Shown here one piece after another: positions 7,183 through 14,415 of a DNA stretch of 19,372 nucleotides (position 1 is the first letter of the stretch; each line of letters begins with the position of its first letter). Source of the stretch: a bacterium UBA4637 (GTDB lineage Bacteria > Bacteroidota > Bacteroidia > Bacteroidales > Bacteroidaceae); NCBI GenBank assembly GCA_002405875.1, contig DHMR01000113.1, forward strand, positions 1 through 19,372, read 5' to 3'. The translations under genes were made by a program, and so were the position numbers. Under the pieces are notes generated by a model, which saw only the letters and a list, made by a program, of their open reading frames with translations, had not been told where the DNA came from and searched no databases.

Positions 7183-7686
7183 GTGAATCCTGTTTCACTT
7201 CAAAAAAATCGAAACAACATGATGAGACGAAATAGATTATCCCAGGCAGGGGAGGGGAGAAACCTCTTGAAAGTATGGCTCGTATTGCTATTGATGCTTG
7301 TGGCGCAGGCCACCGTCGAGGCTCAGCCCAAGAAGCGACCACCGTTCAATCCTGCCAAGTTCGAGGCTGACTTGGAGCAATTCATCACACGGGAGGCGTG
7401 CCTGTCACCGTTGGAGGCATCGAAGTTTTTCCCCATCTATCGTCAGATGATGAAAAAGCAACGGATGCTCTTCGATGAGATGCGTCGATTCCGTCAGATC
7501 AATCCCAAGGACAACAAGGCATGTGAGAACGCCATCCATCGTCAGGACGAGCTTGACATTCAGATTAAGCAACTGCAACAGGAATATCACACCCGCTTCA
7601 TGTATGTGTTGCCAGCCAGCAAGGTGTTGGGTGTCATCAAGGCGGAGGAGAAATTCCATCGGCAGATGTTCCGTAAGATGAAATAA
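7183..7686 (+). CDS. Secreted Spy/CpxP-like 'sensor of ECF sigma factor' protein
   Basis: An exported, highly charged helical protein of 167 residues if started at GTG 7183, or 155 if started at ATG 7219. A hydrophobic signal segment (VWLVLLLMLVAQATVEAQ) is followed by a mature domain with FITREACLSPLEASKFFPIYRQMMKKQRMLFDEMRRFR. This is the L-x-x-x-E-A-x-x-F-x-P-I-Y pattern of Bacteroidota proteins annotated as sensors of ECF-type sigma factors, a Spy/CpxP-like antiparallel helical family of the periplasm. GTG 7183 has a GGGAGG nine bases upstream and lies two bases after the preceding stop, which favours tight translational coupling. ATG 7219 gives a more usual signal-peptide N-region. As the last gene of the operon it is a candidate for sensing envelope or metal stress, or chaperoning unfolded protein; that role is inferred. 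Confidence 0.8.
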   Translation: MNPVSLQKNRNNMMRRNRLSQAGEGRNLLKVWLVLLLMLVAQATVEAQPKKRPPFNPAKFEADLEQFITREACLSPLEASKFFPIYRQMMKKQRMLFDEMRRFRQINPKDNKACENAIHRQDELDIQIKQLQQEYHTRFMYVLPASKVLGVIKAEEKFHRQMFRKMK

Positions 7687-7695
7687 AATAAAGTC

Positions 7696-7728
7696 TTTCA
7701 GAAGAAACCGGATAGAATCGTTCTGAAA
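7696..7728 (+). terminator. Possible weak terminator of the envelope operon
   Basis: TTTCAGAA (7696-7703) pairs with TTCTGAAA (7721-7728) across a 17-base loop, starting 10 bp after the last operon gene. There is no good T-run after it, so termination strength is doubtful. Confidence 0.35.
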
Positions 7729-7786
7729 AATTCAGAAGGAAAATGAATCGCAAAAGTATTATTATGAAATATTTTTGCGATTTTTT

Positions 7787-7817
7787 TTTGTTCTTTGCCC
7801 GAATTGTTGTAATTTTG
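7787..7817 (+). promoter_or_regulatory. aspS promoter (TTTG-N19-TAnnTTTG)
   Basis: The -33 TTTG (7787-7790), a 19-nt spacer and the -7 TAATTTTG (7810-7817) match the Bacteroidota consensus. The expected start near 7824 leaves a leader of about 24 nt and excludes the longer ORF start at 7743. Confidence 0.85.
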
Positions 7818-7847
7818 CACTTCAGAAACAATTCATATAATATAAAT

Positions 7848-9605
7848 ATGTATAGAACACATACTTGTGGAGAGCTTAGACTCTCTGATGCCGGCAAGGA
7901 AGTAACGCTTGCCGGATGGGTACAGCGCTCAAGAAAGATGGGTGGTATGACATTCGTCGACCTGCGCGACCGTTATGGCATCACACAGTTGGTATTCAAC
8001 GAGGCCGACAACAAAGATTTGTGTGATGCAGCCAACAAACTTGGCCGTGAATATTGCATCCAGGTCAAGGGAGTGGTCAGTGAAAGACAGAGCAAGAACC
8101 CTAAGATGGAGACTGGAGACATCGAAATCTTGGCCAAGGAGCTCAACGTGCTCTCGCCAAGCTTGACACCTCCTTTCACGATAGAGGATAACACGGATGG
8201 TGGCGATGATATCCGCATGAAGTATCGTTACCTCGACTTGCGCCGCCCTACGGTACGTAAGAACTTGGAGTTGCGTCACCGTATGTGCATCTTGATTCGC
8301 AACTTCCTCGACAGCCAGAACTTCATGGAGGTAGAGACTCCTGTCTTGATCGGTAGTACTCCAGAGGGGGCCCGTGACTTCGTGGTTCCTTCTCGTATGA
8401 ACCCAGGTCAGTTCTATGCTCTTCCACAGAGCCCGCAGACCTTGAAGCAGCTCTTGATGGTAGCAGGTTTCGACCGCTACTTCCAGATAGCCAAATGTTT
8501 CCGTGACGAGGACTTGCGTGCCGATCGTCAGCCAGAGTTCACTCAGATCGACTGCGAGATGAGTTTCGTGGACCAGGACGATGTCATCAACCTTTTCGAG
8601 GAGATGGCTCGCCACTTGTTCAAGGAGATTCGTGGCGTGGAGTTGCCTAAGTTGCAGCAGATGACTTGGCATGAGGCCATGAAGCGTTTCGGTAGCGACA
8701 AGCCAGACTTGCGCTTCGGCATGGAGTTCGTGGAGCTCAAGGATGCCTTCACCGGCAAAGGCAATTTCTCCGTATTCGATGAGGCCAAGTATATCGGTGG
8801 TATCTGTGTGCCAGGTTGCGCCGACTACAGCCGCAAGCAGCTCAATGAGTTGACCGACTTCGTGAAGCGCCCTCAGGTGGGTGCCAAGGGTTTGGTTTAC
8901 ATCAAGTACAATGCCGACGGTACCGTGAAGAGCAGCATCGACAAGTTCTACTCTCCAGAGGAGTTGGCTGAAATCAAGACCGTGATGGGTGCCAAGGATG
9001 GCGACCTTGTGTTGATTTTGAGCGGCGACAATGCCAACAAGACCCGCATCCAGCTCTGTTCTCTTCGTTTGGAGATGGGCGACCGTCTGGGCCTTCGTGA
9101 CAAGAACGTGTTCAAGTGCTTGTGGATTATCGATTTCCCTCTCTTCGAGTGGAGCGATGAGGAGCAGCGCTTGATGGCTACGCACCATCCATTCACCATG
9201 CCTAACCCTGACGACATCCCATTGCTGGACGAGCATCCAGAGCAGGTACGTGCCAAGGCATACGACTTCGTTTGCAATGGTATCGAAGTAGGTGGCGGTT
9301 CTTTGCGTATCCATGACACCAAGTTGCAGGAGAAGATGTTCGAGGTTCTCGGCTTTACTCCAGAGCGTGCCGAGGCTCAGTTTGGCTTCTTGATGAATGC
9401 CTTCAAGTATGGAGCGCCACCTCACGCAGGTCTCGCCTTTGGCTTGGATCGCTTCGTCAGCATCTTGGCGGGTCTCGACAGCATCCGTGACTGCATCGCC
9501 TTCCCTAAGAACAACTCTGGACGTGACGTCATGCTCGACGCTCCATCGGAGTTGGATCCAAAGCAGTTGGATGAACTGGAGATCAAGCTTGATTTGAAGG
9601 ATTGA
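7848..9605 (+). CDS. aspS: Aspartate--tRNA ligase
   Basis: Class II synthetase charging tRNA(Asp). At 585 residues it is the bacterial-type length. It has an N-terminal OB-fold anticodon-binding domain (about 1-110, opening [26 protein letters not shown]). The catalytic core has motif 2 at [16 protein letters not shown] (from 218), and a GAD insertion domain (about 290-410) separates motifs 2 and 3. Motif 3 is GLAFGLDRF (528-536, Arg535), followed by [19 protein letters not shown]. The start at 7848 is chosen because the promoter at 7787-7817 lies inside the longer ORF. It is a single transcription unit with its own promoter and a strong terminator (9684-9730). The gene is complete, with no missing key residue seen. 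Confidence 0.98.
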   Translation: MYRTHTCGELRLSDAGKEVTLAGWVQRSRKMGGMTFVDLRDRYGITQLVFNEADNKDLCDAANKLGREYCIQVKGVVSERQSKNPKMETGDIEILAKELNVLSPSLTPPFTIEDNTDGGDDIRMKYRYLDLRRPTVRKNLELRHRMCILIRNFLDSQNFMEVETPVLIGSTPEGARDFVVPSRMNPGQFYALPQSPQTLKQLLMVAGFDRYFQIAKCFRDEDLRADRQPEFTQIDCEMSFVDQDDVINLFEEMARHLFKEIRGVELPKLQQMTWHEAMKRFGSDKPDLRFGMEFVELKDAFTGKGNFSVFDEAKYIGGICVPGCADYSRKQLNELTDFVKRPQVGAKGLVYIKYNADGTVKSSIDKFYSPEELAEIKTVMGAKDGDLVLILSGDNANKTRIQLCSLRLEMGDRLGLRDKNVFKCLWIIDFPLFEWSDEEQRLMATHHPFTMPNPDDIPLLDEHPEQVRAKAYDFVCNGIEVGGGSLRIHDTKLQEKMFEVLGFTPERAEAQFGFLMNAFKYGAPPHAGLAFGLDRFVSILAGLDSIRDCIAFPKNNSGRDVMLDAPSELDPKQLDELEIKLDLKD

Positions 9606-9683
9606 TAATGCCTCCAAATATTTGTTCTTAAAAAATCAAAAAATAGAGAAGAAAAGTCATAAATGACTAAAAAATAACGGATT

Positions 9684-9730
9684 AAGTGTTGCATACTCTT
9701 GACTTAAATCAAGAAATGCAACACTTTTTT
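9684..9730 (+). terminator. Rho-independent terminator of aspS
   Basis: Outer stem AAGTGTTGCAT (9684-9694) pairs with ATGCAACACTT (9716-9726). A nested CTTGA/TCAAG stem sits inside, and a T-run follows. It lies about 80 bp after the aspS stop. Confidence 0.88.
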
Positions 9731-9783
9731 CGTTTTAGGCTTACTTTTTTCTGAAAAAACACTAAATAATCAAATAATATTCG

Positions 9784-9791
9784 TAATTTTG
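9784..9791 (+). promoter_or_regulatory. -7 box of the H1-tailed winged-helix gene
   Basis: TAATTTTG matches TAnnTTTG exactly, 41 bp before the ATG at 9832. No clear -33 TTTG is found 19-21 nt upstream. Confidence 0.55.
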
Positions 9792-9831
9792 TAGCAGAAA
9801 TTAGAGAAAACATTATTAACATACTTTGAAC

Positions 9832-10152
9832 ATGGTAGAAAAGAAAGCAACAACAAAGGCAACAGCAGCCAAGAAGACTGCAGCCAAGAAAGCTCCTGCT
9901 GCAAAGAAGGCAACAGCAGCAAAGAAAACAACTGTAGCAAAGAAAGAAGAGACTATTTTCTTGAATGCAGAGAACGCTGGTTTCAGAGCTGGTGATGTTT
10001 ACCAGGCTTTGGCAGCAGCAGATCATGCTCTTTCTCTCGCAGAAGTAGCAAAGGCAGCTAACATCTCTACTGAGGACGCCATTCTCGGTATTGGTTGGCT
10101 TCTCAAGGAGGGTAAGATTAAGGATGAGGACAACAAGGTTGCTCTCGCATAA
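9832..10152 (+). CDS. Histone H1-like Lys/Ala tail fused to a winged-helix domain
   Basis: A 106-residue basic protein in two parts. Residues 1-40 are low-complexity and very rich in Lys, Ala and Thr, with repeated AAKK/AKKA units like histone H1 C-terminal tails and bacterial H1-like proteins. Residues 43-106 form a compact domain with AGDVYQAL, LSLAEVAKAANIS, DAILGIGWLLKEGKI, which fits the small winged-helix family known as DUF2582. The likely role is non-specific DNA binding or nucleoid organisation, with the wing domain adding specificity or dimerisation; this is inference. The start is ATG 9832, and the in-frame TTG at 9826 is less likely. Codons in the tail are mostly AAG/AAA and GCA, as expected for a repeat expansion. 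It has its own promoter and terminator, consistent with high expression. The domain call is fairly strong; the function is not established. Confidence 0.85.
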   Translation: MVEKKATTKATAAKKTAAKKAPAAKKATAAKKTTVAKKEETIFLNAENAGFRAGDVYQALAAADHALSLAEVAKAANISTEDAILGIGWLLKEGKIKDEDNKVALA

Positions 10153-10173
10153 AAAAGAACATAACATTCAAGG

Positions 10174-10213
10174 AGCCGCGACACTCTTATTCCAGGGGAT
10201 GCCGCGGCTTTTT
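10174..10213 (+). terminator. Terminator after the H1-tailed winged-helix gene
   Basis: AGCCGCG (10174-10180) pairs with CGCGGCT (10203-10209) across a 22-base loop and is followed by TTTTT. It begins 21 bp after the stop. Confidence 0.8.
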
Positions 10214-10235
10214 GTGTATCGAGATTTTGATTCCT

Positions 10236-10601
10236 ATGAATTTTGATGTTGAGATATTAAAGGTACTGGCTTTGGCTGGCGATGATGGACTCAAGACAGA
10301 AAAGATAGCTCGCCATGTGTTTAATTCTTGTAATTCGATGTTTTCTCCTCTGAATTACAAGGAGGTACATTCTTATGTCACTCAATATCTCATCAAGAAC
10401 GCCAAGGATGCTTCCTCTGTGATCGAAAAGGGGAGCGGACATGGGGTTTATCGCCTAAATTTCAAGGCGCAGTTGGCCCAACAGTTGGTCTTGAAGTTTT
10501 CTTCTCACGACGAGGGAACGTCTACCTCGGATTCCACCTTGTCTGATGGTTGCCAGCAAGACTTGTCTCTCTCGTTTTGGGATGAGGAGGAAGCGTTGTA
10601 G
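10236..10601 (+). CDS. Unassigned small protein with a winged-helix-like N-terminal domain
   Basis: A 121-residue soluble protein that I cannot name. Residues 1-75 (FDVEILKVLALAGDDGLKTEKIARHVFN, then YKEVHSYVTQYLIKNAK and SSVIEKGSGHGVYRLN) have the helix-helix-helix-wing layout of HARE-HTH and related winged-helix domains. The GHGVYRLN segment is in the place of the wing. The C-terminal 45 residues are Ser/Asp/Glu-rich and probably disordered, ending FWDEEEAL. The start is ATG 10236, since the alternative TTG at 10212 lies inside the preceding terminator. It follows another winged-helix gene by 83 bp across that terminator, so the pair may be functionally linked or partly read through. No promoter box is visible between them. 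DNA binding is inference. Confidence 0.65.
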   Translation: MNFDVEILKVLALAGDDGLKTEKIARHVFNSCNSMFSPLNYKEVHSYVTQYLIKNAKDASSVIEKGSGHGVYRLNFKAQLAQQLVLKFSSHDEGTSTSDSTLSDGCQQDLSLSFWDEEEAL

Positions 10602-10651
10602 CTGTTGTAAAAATCGTTCAGCTTGAAATTTTTTAAGGGGAAAAACCATAC

Positions 10652-10726
10652 TTGTTCGTACTATCATTAAAGTTGGTAACTATCCTATTAAACGAAAGAA
10701 ATTTAACAATCTAAAAATACGAACAA
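10652..10726. promoter_or_regulatory. 9-bp inverted repeat flanking the xylB leader
   Basis: TTGTTCGTA (10652-10660) and its exact reverse complement TACGAACAA (10718-10726) are 57 bp apart. The second arm ends two bases before the xylB ATG. It could be a pair of operator half-sites or an mRNA stem hiding the start codon. No TAnnTTTG box is seen in this leader. Confidence 0.4.
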
Positions 10727-10728
10727 TT

Positions 10729-12219
10729 ATGGCTAGTAGATATTTATTAGGCTTTGATGTAGGTTCTAGTTCTGTAAAAGCTTCGCTTACAGATGTAGAC
10801 AGTGGCGAGATTGCCGCTTCCGCTTTCTATCCAGACCATGAGGCTCCCATCATGGCGGTCAAGACCGGTTGGGCAGAGCAAGATCCACAGATGTGGTGGG
10901 ACAACGCCAAGTTGTCTCTCAAGAAGATCATGGCAGAGACGGGCGCCAAGGGAGAGGATATTCTCGCCATTGGCATCTCTTATCAGATGCACGGCTTGGT
11001 TTGCGTCGACAAGAACCAGCAGGTGCTCCGCCCTAGTATCATTTGGTGCGATTCCCGTGCCGTACCTTATGGTGAGAAGGCTTTCCGCGACTTAGGGGAA
11101 GACTTGTGCTTGCGCAACTTGCTCAATTCTCCGGGTAATTTCACGGCTTCCAAATTGGCTTGGGTGAAAGATAACGAACCGGAGATTTTCGACAAGATCG
11201 ACAAGATTATGTTGCCGGGCGACTATATTGCCATGAAACTGTCTGGCGAGGTGAAGACTACCATCAGCGGCCTGTCCGAAGGCATGGTGTGGGATTTCAC
11301 GGCTAAGAAACCAGCCAAGTTCTTGCTCGACTATTTCGGCTTTGACGAAAGTATTCTTGCCGACATAGTCCCGACTTTCTCTGTTCAGAGCGTCGTATCC
11401 AAGGCGGCCGCCGAGGAACTTGGCTTGAAGGAAGGCACGCCGATTTCCTATCGAGCTGGAGACCAACCTAACAATGCCGTCAGCCTCAACGTATTCAATC
11501 CTGGCGAAATCGCAAGCACCGCCGGCACATCTGGTGTCGTCTATGGCGTCTTGGGCGATGTCAACTACGATCCGAAGAGCCGTGTCAACACCTTTGCACA
11601 TGCCAACTACACCACGGACTTGGATCGTCTGGGAGTCCTCTTGTGCATCAATGGTACGGGCATCCTGAATGCCTGGGTTCATCGCAATATTACTCCAGAT
11701 GTCAGCTATGCCGACATGAACGATTTGGCTGCCAGTGTGCCTATTGGCAGTGATGGCGTCAAGATCATTCCGTTTGGCAATGGAGCGGAGCGTGTGCTCC
11801 AGAACAAGGAGGTGGGCTGCTCTATCCGTGGCATCAGCTTCAACAAGCACAATCGTGCTCATATCGTGCGTGCCGCGCAAGAAGGCATCGTGTTCAGTTT
11901 CTGCTATGGAATGGAAATCATGCAACAGATGGGCATGGATATCAAGAAGATTCATGCTGGCAAGGCCAACATGTTCTTGAGCCCGCTCTTCCGTGATACC
12001 TTGGCAGGAGTGAGCGGAGCGACCATCGAACTCTATGAGACCGATGGCAGTGCCGGTGCAGCCAAGGGCGCAGGTATCGGTGCGGGCATTTACAAAGATC
12101 ATGACGAAGCTTTCGCTTCTCTTAAGAAGTTGGCGGTCATCGAACCAGATGAGGCCAACCGTGCGGCATACCTGGAGGCATACGCCGAGTGGAAGAAAGA
12201 ATTGAAAACATTGATTTAA
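10729..12219 (+). CDS. xylB: Xylulokinase (FGGY family)
   Basis: Phosphorylates D-xylulose to xylulose-5-phosphate with ATP, feeding the pentose phosphate pathway. The 496-residue length is typical. It has an N-terminal FGGY domain with the phosphate-binding LLGFDVGSSSVKA (6-18), the substrate-region SYQMHGLVCVD and WCDSRA. The catalytic base is likely Asp245 in AGDQPNNAVS. The C-terminal domain has adenosine- and phosphate-binding segments (STAGTSGVVYG and the Gly/Ala-rich GSAGAAKGAGIGAGIY near the end). In many Bacteroidota xylB sits beside xylA and a xylose transporter; here neither flanks it, so it stands alone. The start ATG 10729 is clear. FGGY kinases overlap in substrate; xylulose is the best match, but another ketose is possible. 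Confidence 0.9.
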   Translation: MASRYLLGFDVGSSSVKASLTDVDSGEIAASAFYPDHEAPIMAVKTGWAEQDPQMWWDNAKLSLKKIMAETGAKGEDILAIGISYQMHGLVCVDKNQQVLRPSIIWCDSRAVPYGEKAFRDLGEDLCLRNLLNSPGNFTASKLAWVKDNEPEIFDKIDKIMLPGDYIAMKLSGEVKTTISGLSEGMVWDFTAKKPAKFLLDYFGFDESILADIVPTFSVQSVVSKAAAEELGLKEGTPISYRAGDQPNNAVSLNVFNPGEIASTAGTSGVVYGVLGDVNYDPKSRVNTFAHANYTTDLDRLGVLLCINGTGILNAWVHRNITPDVSYADMNDLAASVPIGSDGVKIIPFGNGAERVLQNKEVGCSIRGISFNKHNRAHIVRAAQEGIVFSFCYGMEIMQQMGMDIKKIHAGKANMFLSPLFRDTLAGVSGATIELYETDGSAGAAKGAGIGAGIYKDHDEAFASLKKLAVIEPDEANRAAYLEAYAEWKKELKTLI

Positions 12220-12294
12220 AGAATTGAATACATTGAGTTGAGGTGGAAAGTATGGATTCAGGTTGAATTATTGACCATATTTCACAAAAAGAAA

Positions 12295-12322
12295 TTAGGG
12301 CAGGGAAAATTCCTTGCCCTAA
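12295..12322 (+). terminator. Terminator of xylB
   Basis: TTAGGGCAGGGAA pairs with the following TTCCTTGCCCTAA with one mismatch and a loop of two to four bases. The tail is ATTTGTTGTTTTC rather than a pure T-run. Confidence 0.7.
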
Positions 12323-12323
12323 A

Positions 12324-12355
12324 TTTGTTGTTTTCAATCATTTTTACTATCTTTG
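12324..12355 (+). promoter_or_regulatory. manC promoter (TTTG-N20-TAnnTTTG)
   Basis: The -33 TTTG (12324-12327), a 20-nt spacer and the -7 TATCTTTG (12348-12355) match the consensus. The -33 box lies two bases past the xylB terminator stem. The expected start near 12362 gives a leader of about 23 nt. Confidence 0.8.
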
Positions 12356-12384
12356 CACTCATTAATATTAGTAAATTATAGCGT

Positions 12385-13452
12385 ATGGCTAACAACAGTA
12401 ATCATTTGGTCATCATGGCTGGTGGCGTGGGCAGTAGATTTTGGCCTATGAGCACGGAGGAGAGACCGAAGCAGTTTATCGATGTCTTGGGTACGGGACG
12501 TTCATTACTTCAACTTACGTTCGACCGTTTCGAGGGCGTATGTCTCCCAGAGAATGTATGGGTAGTTACCAATAAGAAATATGCAGCTCTTGTTCATGAG
12601 CAGTTGCCTGAGATCCCTGAGGGCAATATTCTTCAGGAACCTTGTCGAAGAAATACAGCTCCTTGCGTGGCTTATATCAGTTGGCGCATCAAGGAGAAAG
12701 ATCCTCGCGCCAATATCGTCGTATCTCCTTCCGACCATGTCGTGATGAATTCCAATGAATTCCGTCGCGTTATCCTCTCTGCCTTGAAGTTTACCGGAGA
12801 GACGGATAGCATCGTTACGCTCGGAATGAAACCGACTCGTCCTGAGACGGGATATGGCTATATCCAGGGAGATCTCACCACCCCGTCGGCTCGAAATCAT
12901 GAAATCTTCCGTGTCGATCAGTTCCATGAGAAGCCTGATTTGTCTACCGCCCAGAAATATATCCAAGATAGCAACTTCTTCTGGAATGCGGGAATCTTTA
13001 TCATGAGTGCCGCCACCATCGTCAATGCCTTTCGAGTATATCAGCCAGGCATAGCTAAGATTTTCGAAAGTATGCGTAGCATTTATGGTACGGATAAGGA
13101 GCAGGCGGAGATAGACCTGAGGTACCCGGAATGTGAAAGTATCTCCATCGATTACGCCATTATGGAAAAGGCTGAGGAAATCTTTGTCTTCCCGGCTGAT
13201 TTCGGCTGGAGCGACTTGGGTACGTGGGGAAGCCTGTTGGCTCAGTCCCGCAAGGATGCTCAAGGAAATGCCACGATAGGACCTAGCATCCAAATGATAG
13301 AATCCAAGAATAACATTGTGCATACCCTGAGCGAGAAGAAAGTCGTCATTCAAGGCTTGGAGGGATATATCGTCGCCGAAGAAGACGGTACGCTCCTCAT
13401 CTGCCAAATGTCGGAAGAACAGCGTATCAAAGACTTCTCTGGCTTGAATTAA
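12385..13452 (+). CDS. manC: Mannose-1-phosphate guanylyltransferase
   Basis: Makes GDP-mannose from mannose-1-phosphate and GTP, a precursor of GDP-fucose and mannose units in capsule and surface glycans. The 355-residue product is the single-domain form: a nucleotidyltransferase without the C-terminal phosphomannose isomerase domain of bifunctional enzymes. The signature MAGGVGSRFWPMSTEERPKQF (residues 11-31) binds the nucleotide. Further family segments are EPCRRNTAPCVAYISW, VVSPSDHVV, PETGYGYI, FHEKPD, FFWNAGIFIMSA, SIDYAIMEKAE and DFGWSDLGTW, followed by a short left-handed beta-helix-like tail. The start ATG 12385 follows its promoter closely. It is monocistronic and convergent with dedA across a shared hairpin (13571-13606). 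The enzyme call is secure; the symbol follows the E. coli name. Confidence 0.95.
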   Translation: MANNSNHLVIMAGGVGSRFWPMSTEERPKQFIDVLGTGRSLLQLTFDRFEGVCLPENVWVVTNKKYAALVHEQLPEIPEGNILQEPCRRNTAPCVAYISWRIKEKDPRANIVVSPSDHVVMNSNEFRRVILSALKFTGETDSIVTLGMKPTRPETGYGYIQGDLTTPSARNHEIFRVDQFHEKPDLSTAQKYIQDSNFFWNAGIFIMSAATIVNAFRVYQPGIAKIFESMRSIYGTDKEQAEIDLRYPECESISIDYAIMEKAEEIFVFPADFGWSDLGTWGSLLAQSRKDAQGNATIGPSIQMIESKNNIVHTLSEKKVVIQGLEGYIVAEEDGTLLICQMSEEQRIKDFSGLN

Positions 13453-13570
13453 TATTGAGCTTTTCTTCAAAGAAAAATTACTTGATTTTGTGAGACTTTA
13501 GGCTTTTTCGAAAAAAAACTTTGTCTTTTTCGAAAGAAGCGTTTCAAAAAGCATGAATGAGATGAAATAA

Positions 13571-13606
13571 GAAATCCCCGAAGGTCTCTTTACCTTCGGG
13601 GATTTC
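13571..13606. terminator. Hairpin between convergent manC and dedA (probably bidirectional)
   Basis: A perfect 15-bp stem (GAAATCCCCGAAGGT with ACCTTCGGGGATTTC) has a six-base loop. AT-rich sequence with short T-runs lies on both sides. It is about 120 bp past the manC stop and 83 bp past the dedA stop. Upstream at 13503-13544 there is a degenerate 21-bp repeat built on ctttttcgaaa. Confidence 0.85.
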
Positions 13607-13688
13607 TCATTAAAATTTTCCTATTTTCATTCCATCTGTACGGTTCAACTTGCGAGAGCAACAGTACAGCTTATTTTCATTTTCTTTT

Positions 13689-14330
13689 TTATTTCTTCTT
13701 CAAACCTTTGTAGGCGATGATGGCGACAACGATAACAGCCAGTGCCAAAATCACATATCCAATCTCGTGGCTATACTTGACTGCTTGTTGATAAACGTCT
13801 TGGGTGGTCTTGTAGTCCGTGTACTGATAGATTCCCCAGCCGATGGTTGCCAATACCGTGTTCCAGACACCTGCACCAATCGTGGTATAGAGCAGGAACT
13901 TGCCCAAGTGCATACCTGCCAAACCTGCCGGTATACTAATCAGCTGGCGAACCGCCGGAACCAGTCGTCCAAAAATCGTAGAGGCGGCTCCGTGTTTACG
14001 GAAATATTCTTCAGCCTTTTCTACCTTTTCACGGTCGATTAGGCACATGTGGCCTAAACGGCTGTCTGCAAAACGATAAATGATAGGGCGGCCTACCCAC
14101 TTGGCGATGAAGTAATTGATCAGTGCTCCCAAGTCCGCACCCAGGGTGGCGAAGACCACGACCAGAATGAAACTCATGTTGCTGGCTGGATCCATAGCCT
14201 TCCAGGCAGCTGGCGGCACGACAACTTCTGATGGAAAAGGAATAAAGGAACTTTCAATAGCCATGAAGAGCATGACTACCCAATAGTTTAAGTTATCCAG
14301 AATCCAAAGAAATAAATCTGCTGTGTTCAT
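13689..14330 (-). CDS. DedA family membrane protein
   Basis: A 213-residue inner-membrane protein of the DedA/VTT family, members of which have been linked to flipping undecaprenyl phosphate or other lipids across the membrane. Diagnostic segments are MAIESSFIPFPSE (23-35, re-entrant loop with acidic and proline residues) and FGRLVPAVRQLISIPAGLAGM (120-140, with Arg122 and Arg128). Hydrophobic spans lie at about 15-35, 53-75, 130-165 and 187-207, and the tail ends in a Lys cluster (KGLKKK). It lies 85 bp after glnS on the same strand, with an 11-bp hairpin between, so it may have a separate transcript. With mltG and the L,D-transpeptidase it adds to the envelope genes of this window. Substrate is inferred from the family. 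Confidence 0.92.
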   Translation of the reverse strand: MNTADLFLWILDNLNYWVVMLFMAIESSFIPFPSEVVVPPAAWKAMDPASNMSFILVVVFATLGADLGALINYFIAKWVGRPIIYRFADSRLGHMCLIDREKVEKAEEYFRKHGAASTIFGRLVPAVRQLISIPAGLAGMHLGKFLLYTTIGAGVWNTVLATIGWGIYQYTDYKTTQDVYQQAVKYSHEIGYVILALAVIVVAIIAYKGLKKK

Positions 14331-14361
14331 TGTTTGAAATTGTTCATGTACATTTTCTTGC

Positions 14362-14398
14362 CCTAGTTTCTTATCCCAATGAGGAGCAAGAAACTAGG
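14362..14398 (-). other. 11-bp inverted repeat between glnS and dedA
   Basis: CCTAGTTTCTT pairs perfectly with AAGAAACTAGG across a 15-base loop (14373-14387), 18 bp past the glnS stop. There is no T-run after it in the direction of transcription (GCAAGAAAATG follows), so it may be a weak terminator, a processing site or a protein-binding palindrome. Confidence 0.5.
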
Positions 14399-14415
14399 AA
14401 CAAGGAAAGGTTCTG

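Noticed and set aside
7743..7847. Longer N-terminus for AspRS
   Set aside because: The region contains a full promoter; the AspRS N-terminal sequence begins at 7848.
7929..9617. 562-codon minus-strand ORF opposite aspS
   Set aside because: It is a shadow of aspS codon usage (reverse complement of G/C-ending codons), with no domain and no start signals.
11092..12102. 336-codon minus-strand ORF opposite xylB, and similar long ORFs opposite galE, manC and mltG
   Set aside because: Each is fully inside a secure gene on the other strand and has no recognisable domain.
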